Below are positions 11,968 to 23,430 of a DNA stretch of 64,000 nucleotides, in pieces. A program made the translations under genes and the position numbers. Each line of letters begins with the position of its first letter. The first letter of the stretch is position 1. Location: assembly GCF_048773025.1 (NCBI RefSeq), contig NC_133544.1, positions 76,979,001-77,043,000 on the forward strand, read 5' to 3'. Source of the stretch: Camelus bactrianus (taxonomy: Eukaryota > Chordata > Mammalia > Artiodactyla > Camelidae). The notes under the pieces are model-generated. The model saw nothing but the letters and a program-made list of their open reading frames with translations. It ran no database searches and was not told the DNA's origin.

Positions 11968-12339
11968 GCTGAGGGGATGCCTTGCACAGAGAAGGTCCCT
12001 GAAAAACATAAATTGGCTTGCTGGTGGACTTAGCCAGTAGTCAATTTAGGTGGAGATGTCTCTTTAAATTGTAAGAAAGACCCGGAATCCAATCTTGAAG
12101 CCTTTGTTAACTCACACACCTGAAGTCATGAGCCTGGATTATGTCTCTCACAGGTTACAGACAGCGTCCATGAGCCCCAAAGAAAGCAATCCTGGTGGTG
12201 CTGGAATCAATCAAATGTCCTTGATAACCTAAAGTTCTGCCCATTTCATTACTGTTTCTTTTTCCTGCTATGAAGTCAAGTGTAGCTGAATACATTATTT
12301 TAAAATATTTGTTAACAAATCTCTTAGGAGCAAGGGATT

Positions 12340-12585
12340 ATGCAAGACCACATAGCAGGGTGGTTAGAAAGCAGCCTCTAAAGCAGATTGTCAAGGATCC
12401 AATCCTTGCTCCACTAATTACTGGCTTTGTGACCCCACCTCTGTGCCTCTTGTTTCCCACCTGTAAAATAGTCTCTACTTCATATGGCTGTTGAGGATTA
12501 AATGAGCTAATGTATGTAAAGTGCTCAGAACAATGACTGGCTATAAGATGACATCTCTAACTTAATAAATGTTAGTTGCTATTTA
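12340..12585 (+). mobile_element. MIR SINE, sense, nearly complete
   Basis: A good MIR match in order: 'agggtggttagaaagcagcc', the B-box region 'aaggatccaatccttgctcc', 'ctaattactggctttgtgac', 'gtttcccacctgtaaaatag', 'gttgaggattaaatgagcta', 'gtaaagtgctcagaacaatg' and the 'ataaatgttagttgctatt' tail. Confidence 0.93.
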
Positions 12586-13744
12586 TTTTAATGGAGAAAT
12601 CAAAGAAATAAAAATACTTGTGTAAGAAACAAGGATAGCAGAGGGAAGATATATGCAGAAAAGTACTTAAGTGTAAGAGTTAAGACAATAAGTACTACAA
12701 GAAGTCTGAGTTTAGAGAGGTTTTTTTTTTTTTTTTTTGGTTTTGTTTTTTAGAATTCAACTTAAGGGGGTCAAGAGTTACAGAAGAGGACAAGGAAAGG
12801 GTAAAATGCTCTCTTTGGAGGTGAACCAGTTGGGCAGGTTGCCTCTGGAGCTGGTAGGCAGCTTTAGCACTTAGCATTGGACAGTCAGGGCAGGATGGTA
12901 GTGCCATAAGAACATCAGTCCCATGCAGTTGGTGCTAGTCTGAAGAGACATGGAGCATCAGCTCAGACGCTTATGAGTCCAAGCTTAGTGACTGACCTTC
13001 ACCAAGTTGGAAAAAGTAATACCTACAGAGAAGACTTGTATTACATTAAGGAACGCATGAGAAATGACCTAGCTAAATGCAAAAAAGTTTTGTTTTCTAC
13101 ATGACCTACTAGTTGGGATACAGGCAACCATGCGATTGAAGGCTTCATTCCTTTAAATATAATATAAATCCACCAAAGCTTGTATCATATCTACAAGGCA
13201 TTGCTGCTTGAACAAATTTTTGAGCATACTGTATGTACTGAGGAGCATAGTAGAAACTACTGAGAAAGTTAGGAGTATGACAAAGTTCTGCCTGGAGAAA
13301 GTTGTGGACCAGTAGTACAGTCAGGTGAAGAGAGAATACCAAATGGGTGATAAGAACTATCATGGAACTATGAATAAGAGCGCTGAGGGGAGCCCTGAGA
13401 AAGGTAACTCTTAACTTTGTGTGCGTAACAGGGAAAAGCGAGTATCAAAATCTTTGTCTAACAACAGCACAGAAAGGGCGGGGAGTGGGGTAGCTCGTTT
13501 GAAAATGACATTTTTGGTCTGGACTGGGCAAGAGAGACTGTTTAGGAATTTTGCTGGGCTTTTTGCATAAGGAGAAAGCTGGTCTGACAGTCCAGCCCCA
13601 AGGGCCAATGAATAGCTGCTGGATGATTACTAACTGACACATGGGAATAAATTTCTATAATATTAAAAGTGATATATGACATATTAAAATTACATCTTTA
13701 TATGTAGTACTCAGTGCCTAACCCACCGCATTCACAAAATCAAA
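12586..13744. other. Unassigned; flank upstream of the CpG island
   Basis: No recognised repeat except a run of 18 T at 12721-12738. A GC box (GGGCGGGG) lies at 13476-13483, inside otherwise CpG-poor sequence about 270 bases upstream of the CpG island. Frames of 65-72 codons on the minus strand have no recognisable product. Confidence 0.5.
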
Positions 13745-13789
13745 ATGATGGGTCCCGCGTTCTCAAAGGGCTGGGGGTAAGGTGGACGA

Positions 13790-14279
13790 GGAACTAAAGG
13801 TCAGCCAGCCGAGCCGCCATGCTTCCCGGAGCGGGACCTGGCCTCGGCGCGGAGACCCCGGCGTTTGCAGCGCAGAGGTGGGGGCTCGGGCAGGGGAAGT
13901 TCAGAGCCTCGGGAGCGGCAGCAGCACGTGGGCTGAGGGGGGTGGGGGGACGCAGACGGAGGAGTAACCGGTGGAAGTGTCAAAGAGGAAGGAGTGGAGG
14001 GCCGCTGAGGTGACAGGGTGTGGTCTGTGGGGGAGCCGACGGACCGCGAGAGGAGGGCAGGGAGACCCACCAGGACTGAGGAGGCGGTGGGAGCGTGCCT
14101 GCGTCGCTCGGTGCGGTGACAGCGAGGAGCGCGGCGCGGGGCCGAGCGGCAAGGGGAGTTTCCCGTGCTCGCCAAGTGGAGCCCAGCTCGGAGCTGCGCC
14201 AGCGCCTTCCGCCTGGGCCCTCGGTGCCAGACACCTGACGAGTGCGAAGCGGGAGTCCGGCGGAGCGTTCGGCCCCCAA
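13790..14279 (+). other. Candidate non-coding first exon of an unidentified transcript
   Basis: The inferred exon ends at a near-consensus 5' splice site, CCCCAA|GTAAGT, with the GT at 14280-14281, inside the CpG island. The start is a guess, since no initiator was identified. A Kozak-like GCCGCCATGC at 13813-13822 opens a 64-codon frame that stops at 14013, before the donor, so any main coding sequence would begin in a downstream exon. The 64-codon frame could act as an upstream ORF. I could not match the exon to a known gene. Confidence 0.4.
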
Positions 14280-14563
14280 GTAAGTCCTGCTCTTTCTCTC
14301 AATTTTTCCTCCGCCGCCTCAGCCTCTTTATCTGCGGAGCTAGGAGCTCCCGTTGGGGGCCGCACGAAAAGCGCACCAGAGAGCTCCGGCGGCGTCCAGG
14401 GATGCTCCAGCCCCCGAGCGCGCCCCGGCCGGCGCGGGGACCGGGCCGCCAGGCCCCGCCGCCCGGTAGTCCTGCGCAGCGCGGACGGAGGCGGTGGCAG
14501 AGTTGCTGGCACAGATACTACCCGTCTTTTGTGTCTTGCCCGATCCCAGAGCCGGGCCAGGCC

Positions 14564-14581
14564 GGGGGGGGGGGGGGGGGG
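14564..14581 (+). repeat. G18 homopolymer in the CpG island
   Basis: An uninterrupted run of 18 G, just downstream of the candidate donor. It can form G-quadruplex and is a frequent site of sequencing error and length variation, so the frames that cross it are unreliable. Confidence 0.95.
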
Positions 14582-15075
14582 AGGGAGCGGAAGCCACTTT
14601 ATGGCTCCTGGCCCCACCTCTCGCCCCCACCCCAAATCCTTCGGGATTTCAATATGCTGAGGACTCGGGCGCAAGTGCCTTCCCGCCCCTGTGGGCTAGT
14701 TGGATCCGGGTGGGCAGCGGTCGGACCACCATGCCGCCCTCTCTTCTAATTTCCTTTTTAGATACGGTGTCTCTTTACAGCGGGTAGGAGGGAGGCTGAC
14801 TGAGTGGTCCTGGGAGTCTGGGTGTGGGGAACGACCTACCTTCTTGCTTTTCTTGGGCTGAGGAGGGGAAAGGATGGGGCTGAGGAGAGCGCCGAAGCCC
14901 GAGCGTCCCGCGCTAGCGGGCTTGCGCGCGGCCGGCGAGCAGGCAGGCGTTCGCTGGGTGGGTCCCTTGTCTGGCTCATTGTTCACGGTGACTGTTCTCG
15001 GGGCCGGGCTCCCCGACTCAGACGCCGCTCACGGGGCCGAAAATAAAAGTGACGACTTGGAGGAGTGAGGTCAAG

Positions 15076-18000
15076 CCTTCCCGGAGGAAAGGGCTTACTA
15101 GTTTGGAAACGGACTTCTTCGAGCTCGGAGGGTTACACTCACTAGTCGTCAGTGAAAACTGCGCCTGAGTGTGAAACTTAGATTTGACTCTAATTCACGG
15201 AGACATGCTGGAGAATTAAACCCTTAGAAACAGGGCGCGATATTTCCCCATAGAATTTGTTTTCAGAGTAACGAAGATAGAGTTTTAAGTGTTACTGGCC
15301 ACTGGCAGCTTTTTCGTGCTAGCCCCTGTTTCTCTTAAAGGTTCCTGGGTGGGGTTTATTTTTTTCTCCCCTTTCCTCTTCCCCCGCCTTTTATTTTTGG
15401 GAATATGTATTTATCATTCTATTTGTGCCTTCAGCTAGTCGAATTGCTTGGTTTGGGGAGAAGAATCTCTTTTTAAAAACAAGTGCGGTTGCCACGCTGC
15501 AAAGAGCCAAGCGCAGGTGTAGACATCATTTATTGCTTCCCCCCACCCCTGGCTCTAGCGGCAGGCTAACATTCATGGAGGCGGGCATGTGAACTGAGAG
15601 TCAAAGGGAGCCCCGTTATCCCTAGTTGGAGATGCCAGAACACAACGAGTGCATGCTCATTTTGTTGGAGACTAGGACACTCTTGTTTTCCCATGTCCCT
15701 AAATTACAACGATATCACCTGTTCGTGGTGTCTATGGGTCAGCCCACTACAAAGGAGGGTGTATTTTCCTGAGAAGGATGTTTCTTCTTTTTCTAAGGTT
15801 CATGGGTAGTAATTAGAGTAAGCTGATCCAACAAGAGGGATTTTTAAAAATTATATGTGTGTGTGTGTGTGTATTTCTGTAAATCCTGGTAGTTACTAAC
15901 GTACCCAACTGCCCTGTTTATATTTACTCTGACTTGCCTGATGGACGTGCTAAGTGCATCAGTGTACTGAAACCTGGATTTCCAGCTCCCAGGAGAAATA
16001 ATATGAACACCTCTCTCTGGCCACAGTCTGATTCCACAGGGAAAAAAACCATGCAGTAGGAGGGTTATTTAGGGTACTGAAAGCTGCGTGATTTATTCTA
16101 AGGAGGGAAACTCCAGTTAGGTAGAAAAAAATAAAAATGGAAGCCTGAGTAGGCATCCAGAGCATACTCGTAGCTCCACAAATGTATTTGTGAAAATATA
16201 TTGTGTTCTCTCTCCTTTATCACTCTTAGTATTTATATCCTTAATGCTTTTTATGGCAGTTTTTATGCCTCTTGGTGTTTTTTGGGTTTTTTTTTTTTTG
16301 GTTTTGGAAAAAAAAAAACCTTTTATATTTTCAGTCTTACTATTTTACATTTTTAATATCAATAGTGCTCATTGAATACATGGAATTATCTTTTAAATTT
16401 TCTTTTGTTAGTCTCCTTGCTTGTCATGTCCAACTTAGTATGGGACCACATGAGCAATGAATCAACCAGGTTCTAATGAAGATTAAGACGTGGAAGGTAT
16501 CCACAGCTATGTATAAACTCATTTAACCACCTTCCCACATGACCAATTTTAGTTACTTGCTTGTTCATCTTCTGAAGTCTCCAGACTCCAAATTCTTACC
16601 CAGATTGATTGCCTCACTAAATCTTGATTGTACAAAGAACAGAACTTAATTATTTTGGTCTCATTTATCAGACAGCAATGTTTAGTGTTGCCAGTTTAAT
16701 TATATCATTGAAATATGCATGACTTTAAAGTATGTTAAAAAGGTCCTTTTAAACTTGTTTCTTCATACAGAAAAAAAGTCCTTGTGAAGCCATAATTTCA
16801 CTGCTGTGAGGCCCCCTAGCCATTTGTGTTTATTGAGTTTACTCTTCCACATGAAGAAAGAACCGTTGTTTTGTTGTCTAGGAGCTGAAGGAAGATGGAA
16901 AGTGAGAAAAGAAAATAAAGCACTTTAAAATGCTATTATTTTCTCTACTTGGGGAAATTTTTTTTAAGTAAATTGTGATTATTTTCTTAAAGATATACTA
17001 AAACCTTATTAAAGGATTCTGAGGAAAAGAAATTTTCAGGATAGAAATGCTGGCTGTTACTAAATACTCATAAATGGTGTGTACAAACATGCATTTTTGA
17101 ACCAATCTCATAACACATTTTCTTGTTTCTATAGAATTATGAAATGTTATTAATTGATTATTCTTAAGACAGTGAAATCTCATCAAAATCTATATTTAAG
17201 TATACTGTCTTTTTGCAAGTGCTTTAATTGTAATAGCCTGTTTGTTGAGGTTAAAAAGAACATCATTGATGTCATGGTGTGCTTTGCATTTTAAAGTGGT
17301 AGCTAATGAATTACAAACATTCATTACTCCAGAACCACTTGCTGAAATTTCTCAGGACCCCCAAATAGAGAATTATTTGTACTATATACTTACTATCATT
17401 CAAACCCTTGCTGAGTTTCTGTTGATCCCTTTTTCTTCTTTAAAATTAATTGCCTTTTAAATTAATATTATGTTGGCTCTGAATCTTTTGTTATTTTTCT
17501 CCTGTCATAAATTTATGTGTAAGTATCTTCAACATTGTCTGGATTAGGGAGCTTGCTGTTGAAAACATGTAGGAATTAGTGGGGGGAGGGGTAAAGAGGG
17601 AGAGAACAACTTTTATTAAACCTGGAAAGAGCCAGAGCATAGCACAGGAAGAGAGGGCAGGTTTCATCTGAATAAAATTCATTGAGGAATACTTCTTTGA
17701 CCTTTAAAAGCCCAAGCTATGTAGCACATGATATACATTTGGGTAATTCAGGCACTCACTTCACATATCATAAGGCAAATAATAGAAATAACAGAGTATC
17801 ATAGTGCCTATGTTTTGTTACATCTGAGGGTGGCTTTAATTCCATTCACTTTTCCTCATACTAAGTAGTGAAAACTACCCACTGTTTTCTTATTCTATAT
17901 ATATATATATTTTTTTTTTTTGGCCAAGGGTGAGTGATAGGTGGAGTGCTGGGATGGGAAGGAACATTGTTCTATTTATGTGAAAATGAAAATTGTCACT

Positions 18001-18540
18001 GTTTATTTTGGAAAAATTTTATTTAAAAAGTTCAGTTTCTTCTGTAAGTTTAGTGCTTATTAAATATTTACTGAGGAAGATGAAGTTTGACACTCAATTT
18101 TCATAACGAGATGCAACCAGAAACAAAGTGGTTGATTCAAATGAATGCATTTAAATCTTAAATTTAGTTTTCTTTCTCATAAACTAATATGAAGAAAAGT
18201 GTTGAATTAGGGTTTATTTTTAATAATCAATATTCATTTAGATATCTCTTGAAACTGAAGATTAACAAGATTGAGTAATAAAAATGTAAACATTTATGAA
18301 ATGAGGATATAAGGGAATACAAAACAATGATTGTGTGTACTTTTGATATATAGCTTTTTTACCTGATAAATTAGTATTTTTAATCTCAAGGGTAATGTGA
18401 ATTCCTGAACTGATCACATTTTCTCTTTTGCTTTGGTCACTAGCCAATCTGAGATCTAATTCACTGACCATATACGGCTCCACAGAATGCATTTGTGTAT
18501 CTTCCTCAGTGATCTTATCTTATTCTACTTATGTCTGTAT
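15076..18540. other. Repeat-poor sequence, probable intron or intergenic
   Basis: No recognised transposon over about 3.4 kb apart from a short TG tract at 15855-15872 and an AT/T run near 17897-17921. Every open frame is shorter than 80 codons with no recognisable domain. Such repeat-poor DNA downstream of a CpG island fits a first intron. Confidence 0.5.
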
Positions 18541-18562
18541 TTTCTCTTTTAAAATGTCTTGG

Positions 18563-18588
18563 GTTTTTTTTTTTTTCTCTCTTTTCAG
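18563..18588 (+). other. Strong candidate 3' splice site
   Basis: An almost uninterrupted pyrimidine tract ends in TTTTCAG at 18582-18588, followed by 'tgtggaaggagacagaccat'. If the CpG-island donor at 14280 is used, this is one possible acceptor. No convincing donor was found in the next 200 bases and acceptor-like sites are common, so support is weak. Confidence 0.2.
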
Positions 18589-18599
18589 TGTGGAAGGAG

Positions 18600-19600
18600 A
18601 CAGACCATCAAAGTTAATTTGAATAAGTGTTTAGAAATACAGTCAAGCCTGCAAATATTATGAGGTCTAATGTTGCAAATGCTGAGGGGATATCAGGCAA
18701 ACTAAGGCATGACTTCTGGTCTAGAATACTTATATTCTAGTGGATATAGAAGCCATAAACACGTAACAAATTAGCCAATAATGAGTCAACATATATAAAC
18801 ACACATCTGTTGCATTAAATTGAAAACCTAGACCTTATCTTTAATGATGCTCAGCTTCTGCTTTCTAGAAAAACACTATTAATAGTACCAACTGGTAAAG
18901 CAAAGTAACCAAATCTTTTCATTAGAAAGAATTCCCCTCTGGGTATACTAAACTCCAAGTAGTCTGAGGATGTGAGGATGAAAATAAATGTTGGAAAGTC
19001 ATTGTGATTCTGTGGCAGTGGAGTGGAGACTTCCAGACATTTCTCTTCTCTTCTCTTTCTCTTCCCTTGTCTTTCTCTCTTCCTCTGTCCGTCTCTCATT
19101 GGCTTTTCTGCTTGCTCCCCAGTCAGCCTGGTGGCTGGACCTGATTGACAGGTGTGACAATTCCAATGTCAAGCTAAATCCCACCAGGCTTGCCAGTTTA
19201 TGAAATTTCTGGCCATGTAAATACAGTGTTAGTTCTAAGTACTGTACTTAAATACAGTCGTTAGGTTTAAGTGCCCACTGGTTGTTTCCCTTTATACTTG
19301 AATCAACAACCATTTTCAGCTTTTAGATGGGGCCACCCACAAAACTGTTCTTTTTGACTGTAGAAAAACTCAAGGAAAGAAAAAGAAAGTAAAAACATGG
19401 GAAACATAGAACTAAATTATTGACCCAGGGTGACATGTTTATGGCTAAGGCCACAAACTCTGAATTAAACTTCCAAATCTAACCATCTACCTATGGGTAT
19501 AAATCTGATTCTCGTCTTCTCTGTCTCCCTCATACACACCACCACACACACATTTTTCAGACATCTCAATTATAGTTAATGTTAAAAATAATTTGAAGTC
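18600..19600. other. Unassigned; CT-rich patch
   Basis: No gene or transposon recognised. A pyrimidine-rich CT patch spans about 19036-19100; the minus-strand 'KRERQGKRKRREEK' type frames come from it. Confidence 0.45.
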
Positions 19601-19619
19601 TAAAACACAAATCTGTTGT

Positions 19620-20000
19620 CCTGAACTGAAGCAAACTATCAAACAGACCATGATAAATACTGATCATTTAAACTTGGCCTTTTAAAAAGCATGTTGGATA
19701 CAATGAAAATCCGTGTGTTAATACACTTACTGTGCTTCCAATTATGATATAAATAGTGCATAAAGCTTTAGAATTTTCATCAAATTAATGTTTCACTGAC
19801 ATGCAAATTAGCTACTCACATCTAAGGTGCATGCCATGTGATGATTCCTAATTGGCAAGTGAACCTCAGAGGGTTATTTATAGATTACATTGCAACAAAG
19901 TGCTGGAGTAAATTCTCATTGTGCAGCTCAATTCAAATTGATGTTTTAGCTTTGATTCTCTTCACGTTTTTCACATCCCCTTTGATCTCTAATGCCTCTC
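19620..20000. promoter_or_regulatory. Candidate conserved non-coding element (enhancer-like)
   Basis: Free of recognised repeats and dense in developmental transcription-factor words: an octamer ATGCAAAT (19801-19808) running into ATTAGC, a MEF2-like TTATTTATAG (19874-19883), AACAAAG (SOX-like) near 19894-19900, and two CTTTGAT TCF/LEF words (19950-19956 and 19980-19986). Motif density alone does not prove function. Confidence 0.35.
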
Positions 20001-21104
20001 AGAAATAAGCTATTGAAGGTACTAAATATATAATTAATAACATTTGGGCAGAGAATTTGTCTTCAAATTATCCTTAAGAGATTTGAAGACCAGTTAAGTA
20101 TCCCCCACCAGTTTGTTCAGTGATGAATAACTCTTGGGGCTGTGAATTTGATCTCAGACATTTGGTAACATTCATTTCCATCCAGAGCACATAGGAAAAA
20201 TGTTCATATACAAAAAGTGAGGAAGAAACTTGAATATTTGTCAAGTGAATTAATTTTTTAAGAATAGCTGCCTTTAGAGATCTAAGTGAAAATCCTATTT
20301 TATTTTCTAATGACAATTAAGGTTTCTTTTATCTCTACTTTTCATTACATTTTGTGTATGGAGAATGCAGTAAGAGAATTATAATGTATCTGCCATTCCC
20401 ATGCTATATTATTAGGTCAAAATTTAGCTTTTATTTTCTTTATTCCATGTCTGTCTGCCTAAAGGTAGAATGACAAAAACAAAAACAAAAACTAAAAACC
20501 GAAACAGTAAGTTCATTTATTCTGCATATTTCTGTTCTACGGATTTTGTACACAATCTCATTAGGCTAACTTATGTAAGCTATACATTTCTGCCTACAAG
20601 GATAAGTTTGTAATTTATGAACCTTTAGATATTTTCTTCATGCTATACTCAACCTGGAATGTTCTACCTTCCCTAACAAATTGATGAAATGCCTATCTTT
20701 TTGTAAAGATATACTTTAAAGGGACTTTCTGTTTGAAGGAATCCCCACCATTGGATTTGAATTTGGCATTTTTTTTGGAAGAGTGTGTATATATGTGTAT
20801 GTTTTACACTCATATTATAAACCTGAAAAGGTTTAGAAAAATCTAAAGAATTCTATACAAATATGATATTTATTGTGATTATTACTATCATTATAAAGAA
20901 ACTAGATGTTGGATCTAAGCTACATGTGGACGTGAATACTTATTTTTAACACTTTTGAGTAGTAGTTGAATAATTTGTTCTTAGGCCTGTTCCTTTTTAT
21001 TGACAAAAGTCTTCACTAGTCATGCATGTTGTGTGGGTATGATGAAGGCAACCTGATTTCTTGCTGAAGAAGGTTTATCAGGAAATTTATCCCTTAATTA
21101 CAAA
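20001..21104. other. Unassigned sequence
   Basis: No recognised repeat, exon or RNA gene. Confidence 0.45.
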
Positions 21105-21470
21105 AAAATCTCATTAATAAACACTGAATGAGGACTTATTATGCATCAGAAATTGACATGGGAAATGAGCATAAAAACAGTAAGTAAATAAAAAGGTCTC
21201 TACCCTGGAGGAATTTAAAATCAAATGGAGAATAAAAATACTGAGTAAGTGTGGTAAAATAAATCACAGAGATCATCTGCAGGTATTTGGGGAGCTATGA
21301 GGAAAGGTGTGTGTCTCGATTTGGGTGGGTGGGTGTTTTCTAGGAAGTTTAATGGGGGATTTGAAGCAAAAAGGACACGTAGAAGTCTAGCAGGCAAAGA
21401 AGCAGTGGATGAGGGTCCGTGGCACAGCGCTGCTGGAGGAAAGGAGAGCAGCAGGGCATACATGGAAAAT
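21105..21470 (-). mobile_element. L2 LINE, 3' portion, antisense
   Basis: Antisense L2 order: 'aataaacactgaatgaggac', 'ttattatgcatcagaaattg', 'ctctaccctggaggaattta' and a downstream purine-rich segment with 'gctgctggaggaaaggagag'. Diverged and truncated. Confidence 0.68.
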
Positions 21471-22139
21471 CCACAGTGGTCCAGCAGGACGACATATCAT
21501 ACATGAGACTGAAGACTAGCTGACTAGTCCAGACTAGAGATCAAGATTTGGAGGTTTAATCCTGATTAAATTCAGCTCTCTTATACTCTGTGTCTTCACC
21601 CATGCAGCTGAAGATATCTAAGGCAAAGTACACTACCGTGGTGTCATTTCATATTCATTTGTCTTAAATGGACTGGAAGTTATCAGGTAATCTTACTGTA
21701 CTAGCCTACTCCATTTACCCTCCTAGAAGACTGCACATCAGGCTTCCTCCTCTCTCCTCCAAACACTCAGTGCCTCTGTCTGCACCCTCACTGTCAGATG
21801 AAAGCTTCCTATTCACTGGTATAACTGAGCCATCAGAAAAGACTTTCCACAGTCACCCACTGCCACATTTACCCACCTACCAGTATTTGCTCCCACGTAA
21901 TCTGCCTTCTTGCAGGTTCTCTCACATAGCACTGGTAGAATTTAAACAGTTACATTTCAGTGGAGTCTAATGTAGAAATATGTAAATGCAATTTATTAGT
22001 GAATAGAAGTATTCCTTTAGACTTTGAACTTCCATTTTCTGTTGTTAACATTGGGAAAGAATCAGGGTTGGAGTCAAAGCTTTATGTAAAGTATGTAACT
22101 CAGAATAATAAAAAGTTTAGAAACAACAGACTAGCCCAA
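21471..22139. other. Unassigned sequence
   Basis: A 100-codon plus-strand frame at 21668-21970 has no recognisable domain and no splice or promoter context. It is probably chance. Confidence 0.4.
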
Positions 22140-22325
22140 AGGTAGAAAAAACTCCCAATAAAGTACAGTACATTCTTATGACAGAATGTTAAGGATCATT
22201 TAGAAGTATTTTTTAAAAATAATGATGATATAAATGTAAAAAGAAACAAAACTGTACATATTACATGATAACAATTTTGTAAAAGGACATAGAAAGACTA
22301 GAAAAATGACCATGTTAAGAAGTTG
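22140..22325 (+). mobile_element. Probable L1M 3' end fragment
   Basis: The sequence 'tcccaataaagtacagtaca', then 'ttcttatgacagaatgttaa' and 'gatataaatgtaaaaagaaa', follows the order of the sense 3' end of old L1s (the piece just before and into the 3' UTR). Short and diverged. Confidence 0.45.
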
Positions 22326-22699
22326 TGTCATTGGACACTGAGATGAAAATTGCTCTATATAGCAGATTCCTGGAAAATACACCCAGCTTGGAAGAGCAAG
22401 CTTTTTGATGGGATGATCCTGGTGACATGGGAAGTGTCCACAGAATACAATAGTGAAAGCCATCTCTATAGTGTGATTCAGCTCTCATTGAAATATCATT
22501 CCCCACCAGGTGTTCCCCTTGCCCGCAACATCTTATCCACCAAGAGCCATAGAATTTACTGCTAAAATACATCACAAATGTATTTAATTTTCACCATGTC
22601 CACTGCTGCCCTTCTGGTGTAACACCATAATTTCTAGCCTGGATCACTACCTTAGCTTCGAGCAGGTTCTTCCCACTCTTGCTATTGCAGAAATAATGA

Positions 22700-22905
22700 T
22701 CTGAGAGGCCATATTGCATAGTTTTCAAAGCATGAACCCCACGGATGGGCTGCCTGAGACTGAATCCAAGCACTGCCACCTACTTGATGTCTCTTTACTT
22801 TCATTTTCCCATCAATAAAATTGAAGATACTAGTAACTACCTTTAAGGTTATTATGAGAATTAACTGCATGACTGGCTTAAAATAAGTATTAATATGTAT
22901 TAGCT
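22700..22905 (+). mobile_element. MIR SINE, sense
   Basis: MIR landmarks in order: 'cctgagactgaatccaagca', 'ctgccacctacttgatgtct', 'cattttcccatcaataaaat', 'taaggttattatgagaatta' and the 'gcttaaaataagtattaata' end. Confidence 0.85.
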
Positions 22906-23430
22906 ACTTGTCAAGGCCCAAGAGGATTAGATTATACCCTTCCTTGTTTAAAATCATTCAAGAACTTCTCATTGAACTTTGAATTAAATCCTTATGATCA
23001 CCTACATCACCTTTAACTCTTGCTAGTTTCTCTTTTCTTGCTACTTCTATAAAAATATCAAGTCCTGTTCTGTCATGGGCCTTTGCACATGCTTTTCTCT
23101 CCCTGGAATACGCTCATCTGACTTTCCCCATAGCTTCTTCTTGTCCTATAAGTCTCAGCTTCTGCCACATTTTCTAAGAGCCCTTCTCTAAAGGATACTA
23201 CCTATTACTCTTTTCTCACTCTCCACATCTTATTGTTTGCTTAATAGACTTTGTCACAGTTTGAGCAGTTAGTTTGTTAACCTTTTTCCCCCTTTATTTT
23301 GCCACTAGAATTTAAATTCTGTCAACCAAATATAATGTCTTTCATAGTTATATTTGTTTCCCTCAATACCTAGCAGAGTCTGACATGTAGTTCTGAGTCA
23401 ATATTGGATGGATGGATGGATGGTCAACTG
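22905..23430 (+). mobile_element. L2 LINE, 3' end, sense
   Basis: Clear sense L2: 'cattcaagaacttctcattg', 'gggcctttgcacatgctttt', 'ctctccctggaatacgctca', 'tataagtctcagcttctgcc', 'gccactagaatttaaattct' and 'caatacctagcagagtctga', ending in a (GGAT)n terminal repeat at about 23408-23423. It abuts the MIR on its left. Confidence 0.92.

Larger units (their letters stand above)
13745..15075. promoter_or_regulatory. CpG island / probable promoter
   Basis: Base composition changes abruptly from AT-rich to GC-rich with dense CpG between about 13750 and 15070, then drops again. It contains an E-box (CACGTG, 13925-13930) and many GC-rich tracts, with no TATA box in a convincing place. This is the only such region in the window and the best candidate for a transcription start. 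The strong donor at 14280 argues for plus-strand transcription, but a plausible minus-strand donor (AAG|GTAGGT in reverse complement of 14836-14844) leaves a divergent transcript possible. The long GC-rich open frames here (for example 13901-14674 minus) are what CpG islands produce by chance. Confidence 0.85.

Noticed and set aside
12695-12907. Retrocopy with poly(A) at the T18 run (minus strand)
   Set aside because: No AATAAA upstream of the run on that strand, no target-site duplication and no recognisable parent.
13901-14674. 257-codon minus frame and other long frames in the CpG island
   Set aside because: GC-rich DNA has few stop codons. The frames are proline/arginine/serine-rich in all registers, overlap one another on both strands, cross the G18 run and match no protein I know.
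18563-18800. Exon 2 of the CpG-island transcript
   Set aside because: The acceptor is strong, but no convincing donor or conserved reading frame follows. Kept only as a candidate splice site.
21668-21970. 100-codon plus-strand gene
   Set aside because: No domain, no promoter or splice context, and composition like its surroundings.
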